Source: Jatrophihabitans telluris (GTDB lineage Bacteria; Actinomycetota; Actinomycetes; Mycobacteriales; Jatrophihabitantaceae). Taken from it: a stretch of 64,000 bases of DNA. Shown in pieces: positions 1 to 8,139 of this stretch. The position numbers and the translations under genes were made by a program. The stretch is from positions 1,550,001 to 1,614,000 of the forward strand of contig NZ_CP097332.1 of assembly GCF_023516435.1 (NCBI RefSeq), given 5' to 3'. Each line of letters opens with the position of its first letter. Position 1 is the first letter of the stretch. The notes under the pieces are model-generated. The model saw only the letters and a program-made list of their open reading frames with translations. It had not been told where the DNA came from and made no database searches.

Positions 1-864
1 TGCGGCCGGTACGTATCCAGCAAATCCAGTTCGGACCTGCTCGACGAGTTCGACGCCGTCGACGAGACCGACGGCACGCTGTTCGAACCTGACTACAACG
101 TGGCCCCGACCACCACCGTTCGCGCCGTCGTGACCCGGTTCCCGCGTGAACAATCGATCGGGATCGACTCCCAGGCCGGCGAGATCGCCGATGCCAAGAC
201 CGCGGGCAGGACCGGCGGAGTCGTCGCCCCGCGGACAGCGGTCCGGCAACTGCGGGCGGTGCACTGGGGCTTGGTCCCCTCGTGGGCCAAGGACGTCTCG
301 TCGGGCAACCGGATGTTCAACGCGCGCGCCGAGACCGTCCCCACCAAGTCGGCCTTCAGCCGCGCGTTCGCCAAGCGGCGCTGCCTGATCCCGACCGACG
401 GCTGGTACGAATGGCGCAAGACGACCGATCGTGCCGGTGCCCCGTCCAAGCAGGCCTACTACATGACCTCACCGGACGGCCGATCCATCGCGCTGGCCGG
501 GTTGTACGAGTTCTGGCGACCGCGAACAGGCGCCGACGCCGAGCCCGGGGACTGGCTGGTGTCGGCCACGATCATCACGGTGGCCTCCCAGGGTGAACTC
601 GCCGGCATTCATGAACGGATGCCCTTGGTGCTCGATCCGCGGGACTGGGATCGCTGGCTGGACCCGGCCGCGGACGGTCCGCTCGACCTGCTCGCGGGCT
701 GGGACGAAGCCGGTGGCGAGGGACTCGAGCTGCGCCCGGTCGCGGATCTGGTCAACAGCGTGAAGAACAACGGTCCGGAACTGCTCGAGCCCGTCGCCGA
801 GCCGGCCCAATCTCTCGAGTCAGCCCCATCCCTTGAGCGAGCTCAGTCGCTCGAGCTGTTCTGA
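1..864 (+). CDS. SRAP (YedK/HMCES-type) abasic-site shield protein, start codon cut off
   Basis: The first codon of the window is TGC, giving CGRYV. In the SRAP family the protein starts Met-Cys and Cys2 is the catalytic residue that covalently traps abasic sites in single-stranded DNA, so only the initiator codon lies outside the window. Other family signatures are FNARAE near residue 106, GWYEW near residue 135 and HERMP near residue 206, supplying the conserved Asn/Glu and His. Length (about 288 aa) is somewhat long for the family; the excess is a C-terminal tail with repeated SLE triplets that is probably disordered. The stop codon overlaps the next start (TGATG), so the two genes are likely co-transcribed. 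Family assignment is firm; the role in protecting abasic sites is inferred from the family. Confidence 0.9.
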   Translation, partial: CGRYVSSKSSSDLLDEFDAVDETDGTLFEPDYNVAPTTTVRAVVTRFPREQSIGIDSQAGEIADAKTAGRTGGVVAPRTAVRQLRAVHWGLVPSWAKDVSSGNRMFNARAETVPTKSAFSRAFAKRRCLIPTDGWYEWRKTTDRAGAPSKQAYYMTSPDGRSIALAGLYEFWRPRTGADAEPGDWLVSATIITVASQGELAGIHERMPLVLDPRDWDRWLDPAADGPLDLLAGWDEAGGEGLELRPVADLVNSVKNNGPELLEPVAEPAQSLESAPSLERAQSLELF

Positions 865-1478
865 TGCCGTCCCGCCGGATCGAGATCGAGACGTCCAGCG
901 GGCTCGCCTGGGTGGATCTCGACCGCGTCCCCGGTGGGCAGCGGTTGCTGCTGATCGGCCACGGTGCCGGGGGGTCGGTCGACTCGCCCGACCTGCTCGC
1001 GGTTCGCGAGCACTGCCTGGCGGCCGGGATCAGCGTCGCCCGAGTGACCCAGCCGTACCGGGTCGCGGGCAGGAAAGCGCCGCCGACCGCGCCCGTTCTG
1101 GACGACGCGTGGTTCGCGGTGGCGCGCGCCCTGGGCCGCCGACGGGGACTGAGCGCGCTGGAGTTCAGCTTCGGGGGCCGCTCCTCCGGCGCGCGAGTGG
1201 CCTGCCGGTGCGCGGCGACCGGGGCGGCCCCGGGCTCACCGCACTCGGTGGTGGCGATCGCGTTCCCCGTTCATCCGCCGGGCAAGCCGGAGCGTTCGCG
1301 GCTGTCCGAACTCGATGCGGTGCCGGTGCCGGTCCTCGTCGTTCAGGGCGACCGGGACCCGTTCGGGCTGCCACCACAGGCCGCGGGACGGACGGTGCGC
1401 ATCGTCTCGGGGGACCACGGGCTCAAGCGCGCCGCTGACGAGGTGGGTCGGCTGGTGGCCGAGTACCTCTCGGCGTGA
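864..1478 (+). CDS. Small alpha/beta hydrolase of the KANL3/Tex30 type
   Basis: A 204-residue protein starting at an ATG that overlaps the SRAP stop codon. An early strand and oxyanion turn are seen at LLLIGHGAGG (residues about 29-38). The nucleophile elbow is GRSSGAR (about 110-116), followed by an acid in VQGDRDPFG (about 155-163) and a histidine in SGDHGLK (about 178-184). This Ser-Asp-His order is that of the alpha/beta hydrolase fold, and the compact size fits the dienelactone hydrolase-like KANL3/Tex30 group. Substrate is unknown. The tight coupling with SRAP suggests co-expression but does not give a function. Confidence 0.75.
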   Translation: MPSRRIEIETSSGLAWVDLDRVPGGQRLLLIGHGAGGSVDSPDLLAVREHCLAAGISVARVTQPYRVAGRKAPPTAPVLDDAWFAVARALGRRRGLSALEFSFGGRSSGARVACRCAATGAAPGSPHSVVAIAFPVHPPGKPERSRLSELDAVPVPVLVVQGDRDPFGLPPQAAGRTVRIVSGDHGLKRAADEVGRLVAEYLSA

Positions 1479-1572
1479 CCGCCACGCCCAGCCGGGGCAG
1501 TCCACCCATCCGGAAACGGGCCGTCGACGCGGCCGGGGTGGGGCCGGGGTGCGGCCCTCGGCTCGGCCGCCC

Positions 1573-2049
1573 TCAGATCGTGGCGATGTCGGCGATGATG
1601 GCGCCGGTCAGTTGGGCGAGGTCGGCGGGGGACAGCTCGACCTGCAGGCCCCGCCGTCCCGCGGAGACGAAGACGGTCGAGAACGTCAGGGCGCTGGAAT
1701 CGAGCACGACGCGCAGCTTGGTCCGGTGTCCGAGTGGGCTGATCCCGCCGAGGACGTACCCGGTGGCGCGCTGGGCCTTGCCCGGGTCGGCCATCTCGGC
1801 TTTCTTGCCCTCGACGGCCGCGGCAAGCGCCTTGAGGCTCAGCTTGCCCGCGACCGGAACCACCGCGCAGACCAGCGCACCGTCGACCGAGGCGATGAGA
1901 GTCTTGAAGATCTGGTGCGGGTCGACGCCCAACAAAGCCGCCGCTTCGTCGCCGTACGACCCCGATCGCGCATCGTGCTCATACGGATGCAGAGAGTGAG
2001 CAATTCCCTTATTTTGCAAGGCCAAAGTGGCCGGTGTGCCCTTACTCAT
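1573..2049 (-). CDS. ybaK: YbaK/EbsC-type Cys-tRNA(Pro) deacylase
   Basis: A 158-residue protein of the YbaK/ProX editing-domain fold, which hydrolyses mischarged Cys-tRNA(Pro). Family landmarks seen are an N-terminal LHPYEHD segment, GVDPHQIFKTLI with the conserved lysine, VVPVAGKLSLKALA, the KKAEMADP loop and the YVLGGISPLGHR motif with the substrate-contacting glycines. The frame is open about 58 codons further upstream, but that stretch is cysteine-rich, unlike the family, and covers the divergent intergenic region. The ATG at 2049 (MSKGTPATLAL) is therefore preferred. The gene converges on the alpha/beta hydrolase gene and diverges from the membrane protein at 2156. Confidence 0.88.
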   Translation of the reverse strand: MSKGTPATLALQNKGIAHSLHPYEHDARSGSYGDEAAALLGVDPHQIFKTLIASVDGALVCAVVPVAGKLSLKALAAAVEGKKAEMADPGKAQRATGYVLGGISPLGHRTKLRVVLDSSALTFSTVFVSAGRRGLQVELSPADLAQLTGAIIADIATI

Positions 2050-2155
2050 GCCGTTGATCTTGCCAGGATGCGCAGAGCAGTCCATGCTCGGATGAAGCAC
2101 CGGAATCGTGTATCCGGTTGCCCATGCAGCGGCGCTCAACGGGGGAACGACAATC

Positions 2156-2719
2156 ATGGCCGAGGCTTTTGCTTTTTCGCATGTCTGGGAACAGCCGTCA
2201 GGGCTGTCGTGGCTCGTGCACAAGTGGGCGCATCACTCATCACGCCTGCTCGAACTGTCCGTAGCGCTCACGATCGCGCTGGGCTTCCGCACCGCAGCGC
2301 CGACAATGGTCGATCTCATCGCAACGCTGGCGCTGGTCGCCTTCGTCCTGATCACCTTCGTGCTCTTCCGATCCCACAACCGCCGGCTGTGCGAGTCCTG
2401 CGCCAGTGCGATTCCCTTGAACGCCGCCGAGCAGGGCGAGCGGTACCGCCGCAGGTTCGCCGTGGCCCACGCCTCTACCCAGCCCAAGCTGATGGGCGCA
2501 TACCTCATCGTGCTGTTCGGCTCGAACGCGTTGCTGCTCGTGCCCGACGGCCGATATGGCTGGGCGCTCGTGCAGGCCAGCATGATTTACCTGATCTCCT
2601 CTCACGCGACCCACCGTCGGTTGCAGCCCTGGTGCCCCCAGTGCGCGGGCGGCGACGGCGGCTTCGAGCAGTTCGACGAGGCGCCCGACCTGCCGCGTGG
2701 CGGACGACTGCTGGTGTGA
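2156..2719 (+). CDS. Unrecognised integral membrane protein with two CxxC pairs
   Basis: I do not recognise a named family. The 187-residue protein has a polar N-terminus, hydrophobic segments around residues 35-75 (two helices) and 115-155 (two helices), and a cytoplasm-like loop between them. Two cysteine pairs, CESC (about residue 82) and CPQC (about residue 161), could bind metal or form a redox pair. ATG 2156 is preferred because a GGGGGA stretch lies 9-10 bases upstream. It sits immediately before the redox sigma factor locus, and together with the paired cysteines this makes a thiol or metal role possible, but that is only inference. Confidence 0.6.
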   Translation: MAEAFAFSHVWEQPSGLSWLVHKWAHHSSRLLELSVALTIALGFRTAAPTMVDLIATLALVAFVLITFVLFRSHNRRLCESCASAIPLNAAEQGERYRRRFAVAHASTQPKLMGAYLIVLFGSNALLLVPDGRYGWALVQASMIYLISSHATHRRLQPWCPQCAGGDGGFEQFDEAPDLPRGGRLLV

Positions 2720-2779
2720 GCGTGCCCGTTGGCACCGCCGTCGCCTGAGTGGCCTGGCCGGTGGCCTGCGGCGGAGCGG

Positions 2780-2805
2780 GGAATGCGACCTCGATTTGTG
2801 GTGTT
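2780..2805 (+). promoter_or_regulatory. SigR/SigH-type promoter upstream of sigR
   Basis: GGAAT at 2780-2784 is followed by exactly 18 bases and GTT at 2803-2805, matching the GGAAT-N18/19-GTT consensus of actinobacterial SigR/SigH. The expected start of transcription is near 2812, giving a leader of about 220 bases before the preferred sigR start at 3032. Autoregulation from such a promoter is established for SigR in Streptomyces and SigH in Mycobacterium. Here it is a sequence match only. Confidence 0.8.
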
Positions 2806-3031
2806 GATGACCACGATGTCAATAACCCCGCGCCTGGAAAGTTCTGCCCCGATGACTGTCGCGACCATGCTGAAGCCCGAACGTGAACCGGTGAGTTACC
2901 GGCCGTTCATGCTCACCGACGGTCACACTGGGCTGACCGATGGCCGCCCACACACGCTCCCCGTAAGCTCGCAGCAGCGCCACGTCGAACATGTCGATGT
3001 CGTCGGCGCCTGGAAGCAGAAGGGAAGCTCT

Positions 3032-3631
3032 GTGCCCGAAGAGACCGTCGAGGAGCGCCGCGCTCGGTTCGAGCGTGACGCGCTGCCCTTCCTCGACCAG
3101 CTTTATGCCGCCGCCATGCGAATGACGCGGAATCCCGCCGACGCCGAGGACCTCGTGCAGGAGACCTTCGTCAAGGCCTTCGCCGCCTTCCACCAGTTCC
3201 AGGAGGGCACGAACCTCAAGGCGTGGCTGTACCGCATCCTGACGAACAGCTTCATCAACACCTATCGCAAGAAGCAGCGTGAGCCGCAGAAGTCCAGCTC
3301 GGAGAACATCGAGGACTGGCAGCTCGCGGCCGCGGGTTCGCACACCTCGTCCGGCTTGAAGTCGGCCGAGATGGAGGCGCTGGATCACCTGCCCGATTCC
3401 GACGTGAAGGACGCGCTGCAATCACTTCCGGAAGACTTCAGGTTGGCCGTGTACCTGGCCGACGTCGAGGGCTTTGCGTACAAGGAGATCGCCGACATCA
3501 TGGAAACGCCGATCGGCACCGTGATGTCGCGACTGCACCGTGGGCGTAAGCAGCTGCAGGTCTTGTTGGCCGACTACGCCAAGGATCGCGGACTGGTGAA
3601 GTCCGGCGCGTCAGAAGGAGACAAGTCATGA
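3032..3631 (+). CDS. sigR: ECF sigma factor SigR (SigH/SigE group), thiol-oxidative stress
   Basis: A 199-residue group IV sigma factor. Region 2 includes the [14 protein letters not shown] core (about residues 44-57), followed by WLYRILTN and NTYRKK. Region 4 has [24 protein letters not shown] and LHRGRKQL. The partner gene downstream encodes a zinc anti-sigma factor with the exact SigR-RsrA architecture. GTG 3032 is chosen because AGAAGGGA lies about 7-12 bases upstream. The frame is open for about 100 codons before it and includes ATG codons at 2816 and 2852 downstream of the predicted transcript start, so a longer isoform like the Streptomyces SigR' is possible. The stop overlaps the rsrA start. 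Confidence 0.93.
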   Translation: MPEETVEERRARFERDALPFLDQLYAAAMRMTRNPADAEDLVQETFVKAFAAFHQFQEGTNLKAWLYRILTNSFINTYRKKQREPQKSSSENIEDWQLAAAGSHTSSGLKSAEMEALDHLPDSDVKDALQSLPEDFRLAVYLADVEGFAYKEIADIMETPIGTVMSRLHRGRKQLQVLLADYAKDRGLVKSGASEGDKS

Positions 3632-3912
3632 TGGGCTTCGGGCCGGGTGGGATCGACTGCGACGATGTGCTCGCCGATGTCTACCTGTATCTGGACGACG
3701 AGAGCGACCCCGAGCTGCAGGGCCGCATCCGAGCTCACTTGGACGACTGCGCGCCGTGTCTCCGCCAGTTCGGCCTCGAGCAGGACGTGAAGTCGTTGGT
3801 GGCGCGCTGTTGCGGCGGGGACGTGGCGCCCGACAGCCTCAAAGCGAGCATCCGGCTCAGGTTGACCCAGGTCGTCATCGAGACAACTCACGTGGAGTAC
3901 CGGGCCGACTGA
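3628..3912 (+). CDS. rsrA: RsrA-type zinc-binding anti-sigma factor
   Basis: A 94-residue ZAS-family anti-sigma factor that would hold SigR inactive when reduced and release it upon disulphide formation. The zinc ligands fall exactly at the numbering known for Streptomyces RsrA: Cys11, His37, Cys41 and Cys44 (HLDDCAPC), with an additional CysCys pair at 61-62. The start overlaps the sigR stop codon by four bases (ATGA), so the two are translationally coupled and made in matched amounts. A second ATG follows immediately, and using it would shift the numbering by one. Confidence 0.95.
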   Translation: MMGFGPGGIDCDDVLADVYLYLDDESDPELQGRIRAHLDDCAPCLRQFGLEQDVKSLVARCCGGDVAPDSLKASIRLRLTQVVIETTHVEYRAD

Positions 3913-3968
3913 CCGCACCGCGCGGCTGAGCACCGGCCATCGACTGTTTGACGTTCTTACGAGCTTGC

Positions 3969-5633
3969 TCAGGTGGGGTGCGTCCGCTCGGAGCTGGATA
4001 CAGCGTCGCCGTCAGCGCCCGAGATCTGCTCCGACTCGGGATCGCTGTAGTAGTCCTCCGGTTCGGTGGCGTCGGTGCCGGACGGGGCCTTCACCGCCCG
4101 CATGAGCACCGTGAGCACGACCGCGACCACCACATTGATCAGCAGGGCTGAGAACCCGATGTAGACCTTGGTGTGCGTCCACGGGAACGTTGCCAGCGAG
4201 CCGCCGAAGTGGGCGGTCGCGGCGGACTTCTGGTGGTAGGCGGCCAGGGTCCCGTAGAGCATTCCGGCTGCCCAGCCCGCCAACAGCGCCCACCGGTGCA
4301 GCCAGCGCGTGTAGAGGCCGGCGACGATCGCCACGATCGTCTGCAAGATCCAGACTCCGCCGAGCAACTGGAAGTTGATGGCGTTCTGCTTGTCGAGGCT
4401 GAGGACGAACACCAGTGCGCCGAACTTGACCACCAGCGACACGACCTTGGAAACCGCTGCTTCCTGGTGCGGGGTCGCGTCCGGCTTGAGGAACTCGCGG
4501 TAGATGTTGCGGGTGAAGAGGTTGGCCGCCGCGATCGACATGATCGCCGCCGGGACCAGGGCGCCGATGGCGATGGCCGCAAAGGCGATACCGGCGAACC
4601 AGCTAGGGAACGAGTCGGCGAAGAAGTGCGGAACGGCCAACTGAGCATTGGGCTTTCCGTCAGCGCCGACGACGCTCGTCTTGGCCGCGATCGCGGCGAA
4701 GCCCAGCAGAGCCAGCAAGCCGAGCATCAACGAATACACCGGCAGGATGGCGGCGTTGCGCCGGATGACGTTGCGAGATTTACCCGACAGCACCGCGGTC
4801 ATCGAATGCGGGTACATGAACAGCGCCAGCGCCGAGCCGAAGGCGAGCGAGGAGTACGCCCAGTAATTGTTGGAGTTGGGGACGAACACTCCGGTGGCCA
4901 ATCCGGTCTTGGGCGACTTCGTGGTCATCTTCTTCTCGGCCGCGTCGAACATGGTGCCGAAGCCGATCTTGACCCCGACGTAGATGATGGCCACCACGAT
5001 CACCAGGTAGATGAGCGTGTCCTTCACGAAGGCGATCAACGCCGGCGCACGCAGCCCGGATGAGTAGGTGTACGCGGCCAGGACCGCGAACGCGATGAAC
5101 AACGGCAGGTCCTTGACGAACCAGTTGCCGGTCCCGCCGAGGCCCAGAGTGTCGAGCACGGCCTGAATGCCCACGAGCTGCAGAGCGATGTACGGCATCG
5201 TGGCGAGCAGGCCGGTCACCGCCACGGCCAGTGCGAGGCCGCGGGAGTCGTAGCGTCCGCGGACGAAATCGGCCGGCGTGACGTAGCCGCGCCGATGCGC
5301 CACCGACCACAGCCGCGGCATGAAGACGAAGATGAGCGGATAGACCACGATGGTGTACGGGACGGCGAAGAACCCGCTGACGGCGCCGGTGGCGAACATC
5401 GCCGCAGGGACGGCAACGAACGTGTAGGCGGTGTAGAGGTCGCCGCCGAGCAGGAACCAGGTGACGATCGTCCCGAACCCGCGGCCGCCCAACCCCCATT
5501 CGTCCAAGGAGTGCATGGATTCCGGACGACGCCACTTGGCGGCGAGAAAACCCCCGGCCGTGACGATGACGAAGAAGAACAACAGGACGGCCAGGGCCAC
5601 CCCATCGACCTTGGTACCGGCGGCAGAGGTCAT
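3969..5633 (-). CDS. Sodium:solute symporter (SLC5/SSS family)
   Basis: A 554-residue, multi-pass membrane protein with about 13 hydrophobic segments. SSS hallmarks include the LGGRGFG segment near residue 49, the WFLLGGDLYTAYTFV helix near 58-72 and the GYVTPADFVRGRYDS loop. The C-terminal tail is acidic and soluble. The start at ATG 5633 overlaps the stop of the upstream DUF3311 gene (ATGA). DUF3311 plus SSS pairs are common in actinobacteria and are usually annotated as monocarboxylate or uncharacterised carriers. The substrate cannot be read from the sequence. No dre-like site was seen in the promoter of the pair, so it is not obviously part of the neighbouring DasR circuit. Confidence 0.85.
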   Translation of the reverse strand: MTSAAGTKVDGVALAVLLFFFVIVTAGGFLAAKWRRPESMHSLDEWGLGGRGFGTIVTWFLLGGDLYTAYTFVAVPAAMFATGAVSGFFAVPYTIVVYPLIFVFMPRLWSVAHRRGYVTPADFVRGRYDSRGLALAVAVTGLLATMPYIALQLVGIQAVLDTLGLGGTGNWFVKDLPLFIAFAVLAAYTYSSGLRAPALIAFVKDTLIYLVIVVAIIYVGVKIGFGTMFDAAEKKMTTKSPKTGLATGVFVPNSNNYWAYSSLAFGSALALFMYPHSMTAVLSGKSRNVIRRNAAILPVYSLMLGLLALLGFAAIAAKTSVVGADGKPNAQLAVPHFFADSFPSWFAGIAFAAIAIGALVPAAIMSIAAANLFTRNIYREFLKPDATPHQEAAVSKVVSLVVKFGALVFVLSLDKQNAINFQLLGGVWILQTIVAIVAGLYTRWLHRWALLAGWAAGMLYGTLAAYHQKSAATAHFGGSLATFPWTHTKVYIGFSALLINVVVAVVLTVLMRAVKAPSGTDATEPEDYYSDPESEQISGADGDAVSSSERTHPT

Positions 5634-5863
5634 TTCTGGCCTCGCCGAGCGCGATCGATGATCACGTACGCGGTGTAGGTGAAGGCCGCGGCCAGGAACA
5701 CCCACATGAACTGGTACCAGTAGAAGAAGGGGAATCCCCACAGCGTCGGCCCGGTGCGGGCGTAGATGGGGACGATGAGCAGCGCCAGGATCGGGATCAC
5801 CAACAGCACGCCGGCTGTGACGGCGACTCCGGTCGGCAGGCGGTGCGGTGTCCGTGCGGACAT
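5630..5863 (-). CDS. DUF3311 small membrane subunit
   Basis: A 77-residue protein with two transmembrane segments (about residues 14-33 and 45-68) separated by a short loop containing the aromatic FPFFYWYQF stretch typical of DUF3311. It ends in a basic tail. It is the first gene of a two-gene unit and overlaps the symporter gene by four bases, which argues that it is an accessory subunit of the carrier. Upstream (5864-6019) lies a 156-base intergenic region that must hold its promoter; I see no clear operator there. Confidence 0.8.
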   Translation of the reverse strand: MSARTPHRLPTGVAVTAGVLLVIPILALLIVPIYARTGPTLWGFPFFYWYQFMWVFLAAAFTYTAYVIIDRARRGQK

Positions 5864-6019
5864 GCGGCGGCCTCCTCGTTAGCCAAACGGACGAAATGTA
5901 AACCCACGCGCGTGATGATCATGTTTGTTCGGCACTATGGCTTGTGTCCGCATTCGTGAACGCGGCGGCGCGGGCGGGAAACGGCGTGCGGTGAGCGCGG
6001 CTGGCGGGTGGCCGTCGGC

Positions 6020-6772
6020 TCAGAGGTTCAGTGAGGCGACGAAGGTATAGCGATCGCCCCGGTACCAGCTGACGACCCACTCGACCGGCTCACCGTCGGC
6101 GGCGACGCTGTGCCGCGTCAGGATCAACATCGGAGATCCCGTGTCCGTCTCGAGCAGTTCGGCCTCGCGTACCGCGGCGGGCGCCGTTTCGATGGTCTGG
6201 GTCGCGTGGGCGATCGAGACGTCGTACTGGGTGGACAGCACCTGATAAAGCGATCCGGTTTGCCGCAGGGCGCGCACGAGACCCGGAAAGCGCTTCGCGG
6301 ACAGGTGCGACTGTTCCAGCGCCATCGGCGAGCCGTTGACCTCGCGCAGGCGCTCGATGCGATGGACCGGTGCGCCTACCTTGAGCCCGAGGCGTTCGGC
6401 GATCTCGGTGCTGGCCCGCACGCGCTCGGCCGCGACCAACCGTGTCTCGACCTTCAGGCCGGACGAGGCGGCTTGCTGGGTGAAGCTGGACATCTGCAGC
6501 GGCCAGGCCAGCTTCGGCTCGGCCACGTAGGTGCCCGAGCCCTGCCGGCGCACCAGACGCCCCTCCGTGACCAGCTCGGACAACGCCTGCCGGACCGTGG
6601 TGCGAGAGGTCGTGACGAGTTCGGACAGCTCGCGTTCGGTCGGAACCGGGCTGCCGGGGGCCAGCTCGGCGATCAGATCGAGGAGGTGCCGCTTGACCAG
6701 GTAATACTTGGGCTCGCGGGGCGCGTCAGCAACCATCCGATCAGTATCTCCTTCGTCGTGGGCGCCCATCAT
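6020..6772 (-). CDS. dasR: DasR-like GntR/HutC transcriptional regulator
   Basis: A 250-residue regulator with an N-terminal GntR winged helix (residues about 22-90; VPTERELSELVTTSRTTVRQAL as helix-turn-helix, then GSGTYVA wing) and a C-terminal UTRA effector domain (about 105-248). This domain order is HutC/DasR. DasR senses glucosamine-6-phosphate or GlcNAc-6-phosphate and represses aminosugar genes. The identity is supported by context: it is divergent from a GlmS-like sugar isomerase, and a dre-like palindrome lies 17-32 bases before its own start, so autoregulation is expected. The start ATG at 6772 follows a strong GAGGAGGTG site. Confidence 0.85.
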   Translation of the reverse strand: MMGAHDEGDTDRMVADAPREPKYYLVKRHLLDLIAELAPGSPVPTERELSELVTTSRTTVRQALSELVTEGRLVRRQGSGTYVAEPKLAWPLQMSSFTQQAASSGLKVETRLVAAERVRASTEIAERLGLKVGAPVHRIERLREVNGSPMALEQSHLSAKRFPGLVRALRQTGSLYQVLSTQYDVSIAHATQTIETAPAAVREAELLETDTGSPMLILTRHSVAADGEPVEWVVSWYRGDRYTFVASLNL

Positions 6773-6788
6773 TGCACCTCCTCGGGGT

Positions 6789-6804
6789 ATTGGTCTATAC
6801 CATT
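6789..6804. promoter_or_regulatory. dre-like DasR operator between dasR and the SIS gene
   Basis: ATTGGTCTATACCATT contains the inverted repeat TGGT-CTAT-ACCA and matches the DasR responsive element ACTGGTCTAGACCACT at most positions. It lies in the 128-base divergent region, close to the dasR start, where binding could repress both directions. A similar site occurs 27 kb away in front of nagK. Confidence 0.75.
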
Positions 6805-6900
6805 GGTCGCGCGTGTGGTTGACTGTCCGTGTGGCCGAGATCGGTCCGGCAGCCCGGCGGGCCTCTGAGCGGGCGATCCTATCGAGACAGGTGCTTACCA

Positions 6901-8007
6901 GTGAGCGAAACCGCCGAGACCGCGGCGTACGGGCATTCCGATGCGGCTGGGGCGCTCGCGCCCGGACGCCTGATGTCGGCGGAGGTTGCCGAGCAACCTG
7001 CGGCGTGGCGTCGACTGCTGGATGACGGAGCGGGCGAGATCGCCGACGTGGCGGCCGCGATCGCGGCTCGCGCCCCCCGGTTCGTGCTGTTGGCCGCGCG
7101 GGGCACCTCCGATCACGCGGCGCTCTACGCCAAGTACCTCGTCGAGGTCCAGCGGGGGTTGCCCGCCGGGCTGGCCTCGCCCTCGTCGTTGACGGTCTAC
7201 GGCAGCCGGCCCCAGCTGCGCGACGTGCTGTTCGTCGCGGTCAGCCAGTCGGGTGGCTCGCCCGATCTGCTGGACTCCATGACGACCGCGCGTGCCTGCG
7301 GCGCGATCACGGTGGCGGTGACCAACAACCCGAGCTCGGCCCTGGGCCAGGCCGCCGAATTCTCCGTCGACGTCCGCGCCGGTGTCGAACGCGCGGTGGC
7401 CGCGACCAAGACCTACACCGCGGAGCTGCTCGCGCTGTACCTGCTTCTCGCTGTTCCCGACGCCGAGGGCCGCACGGCGCTGACCCGGGCTCGCGCGGGC
7501 TTGGCCGACGCGGCTGATCTCACCCTCGCCGGCGAGCCGGCGGTGCGCGCCGCGGCGGCCAGGTACCGCTTCGCCGACCGGCTGGTCACGACCGCCAGGG
7601 GCTACTCGTACCCAACCGCACGGGAGGCGGCCCTGAAGCTCATGGAGACGTCCTACCTGTCCGCACAGGCTTTTTCCGGAGCCGACCTGCTGCACGGACC
7701 GATGGCCATGATCGACGCGGATCTGCCCGTCATCGCGGTGAAGACTCCCGGACGAGGGGGTGCGGCGATGGCTGCGGTGATCGAACGGATGCGCGAGCGT
7801 CGAGCCGACCTGGTCGTGGTGGGCGAACAGCCCGGGGATGGTCAGCCGGCGATCGTCCTGCCGGTGCAGACCGCCGGGGTCAGCGAGGATCTGCACCCCC
7901 TGCTGGAGATCCTGCCCCTGCAACAGCTCGCCCTGCACCTTGCGCTTCAGCGTGGCGGTGACCCGGACGCGCCTCGGGGTCTGAGCAAGGTCACCGAGAC
8001 CTGGTAG
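6901..8007 (+). CDS. Double-SIS aminosugar isomerase/deaminase (GlmS-like without glutaminase; NagB-II type)
   Basis: A 368-residue protein with two SIS domains and no glutaminase domain. GlmS-like residues are conserved: RGTSDHA (about 66-72), VSQSGGSPDLLDS (about 112-124), a Glu in LKLMETSYL, the His of DLLHGPMAMID, and the C-terminal lysine in LSKVTE. Loss of the glutaminase half from GlmS-type proteins gives the NagB-II class, which deaminates glucosamine-6-phosphate to fructose-6-phosphate. The DasR operator in its promoter supports a role in GlcNAc use. GTG 6901 is the chosen start; its ribosome site (ACAGG) is weak, and ATG 6973 is a possible alternative. AgaS or FrlB-like activities cannot be excluded. 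Confidence 0.8.
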   Translation: MSETAETAAYGHSDAAGALAPGRLMSAEVAEQPAAWRRLLDDGAGEIADVAAAIAARAPRFVLLAARGTSDHAALYAKYLVEVQRGLPAGLASPSSLTVYGSRPQLRDVLFVAVSQSGGSPDLLDSMTTARACGAITVAVTNNPSSALGQAAEFSVDVRAGVERAVAATKTYTAELLALYLLLAVPDAEGRTALTRARAGLADAADLTLAGEPAVRAAAARYRFADRLVTTARGYSYPTAREAALKLMETSYLSAQAFSGADLLHGPMAMIDADLPVIAVKTPGRGGAAMAAVIERMRERRADLVVVGEQPGDGQPAIVLPVQTAGVSEDLHPLLEILPLQQLALHLALQRGGDPDAPRGLSKVTETW

Positions 8008-8139
8008 TGCGACGCGGGCCGACGAGCGAGGCGGCCCGAAGACCGTGTCCGAGCGGTGAGCCGCCGCTCAGCTGCCGCCGGCGGTCTACGAGCCCGGCTG
8101 GGACGTCGCTGACGGGCCTGTGGGACGCTGGGCGGCACC

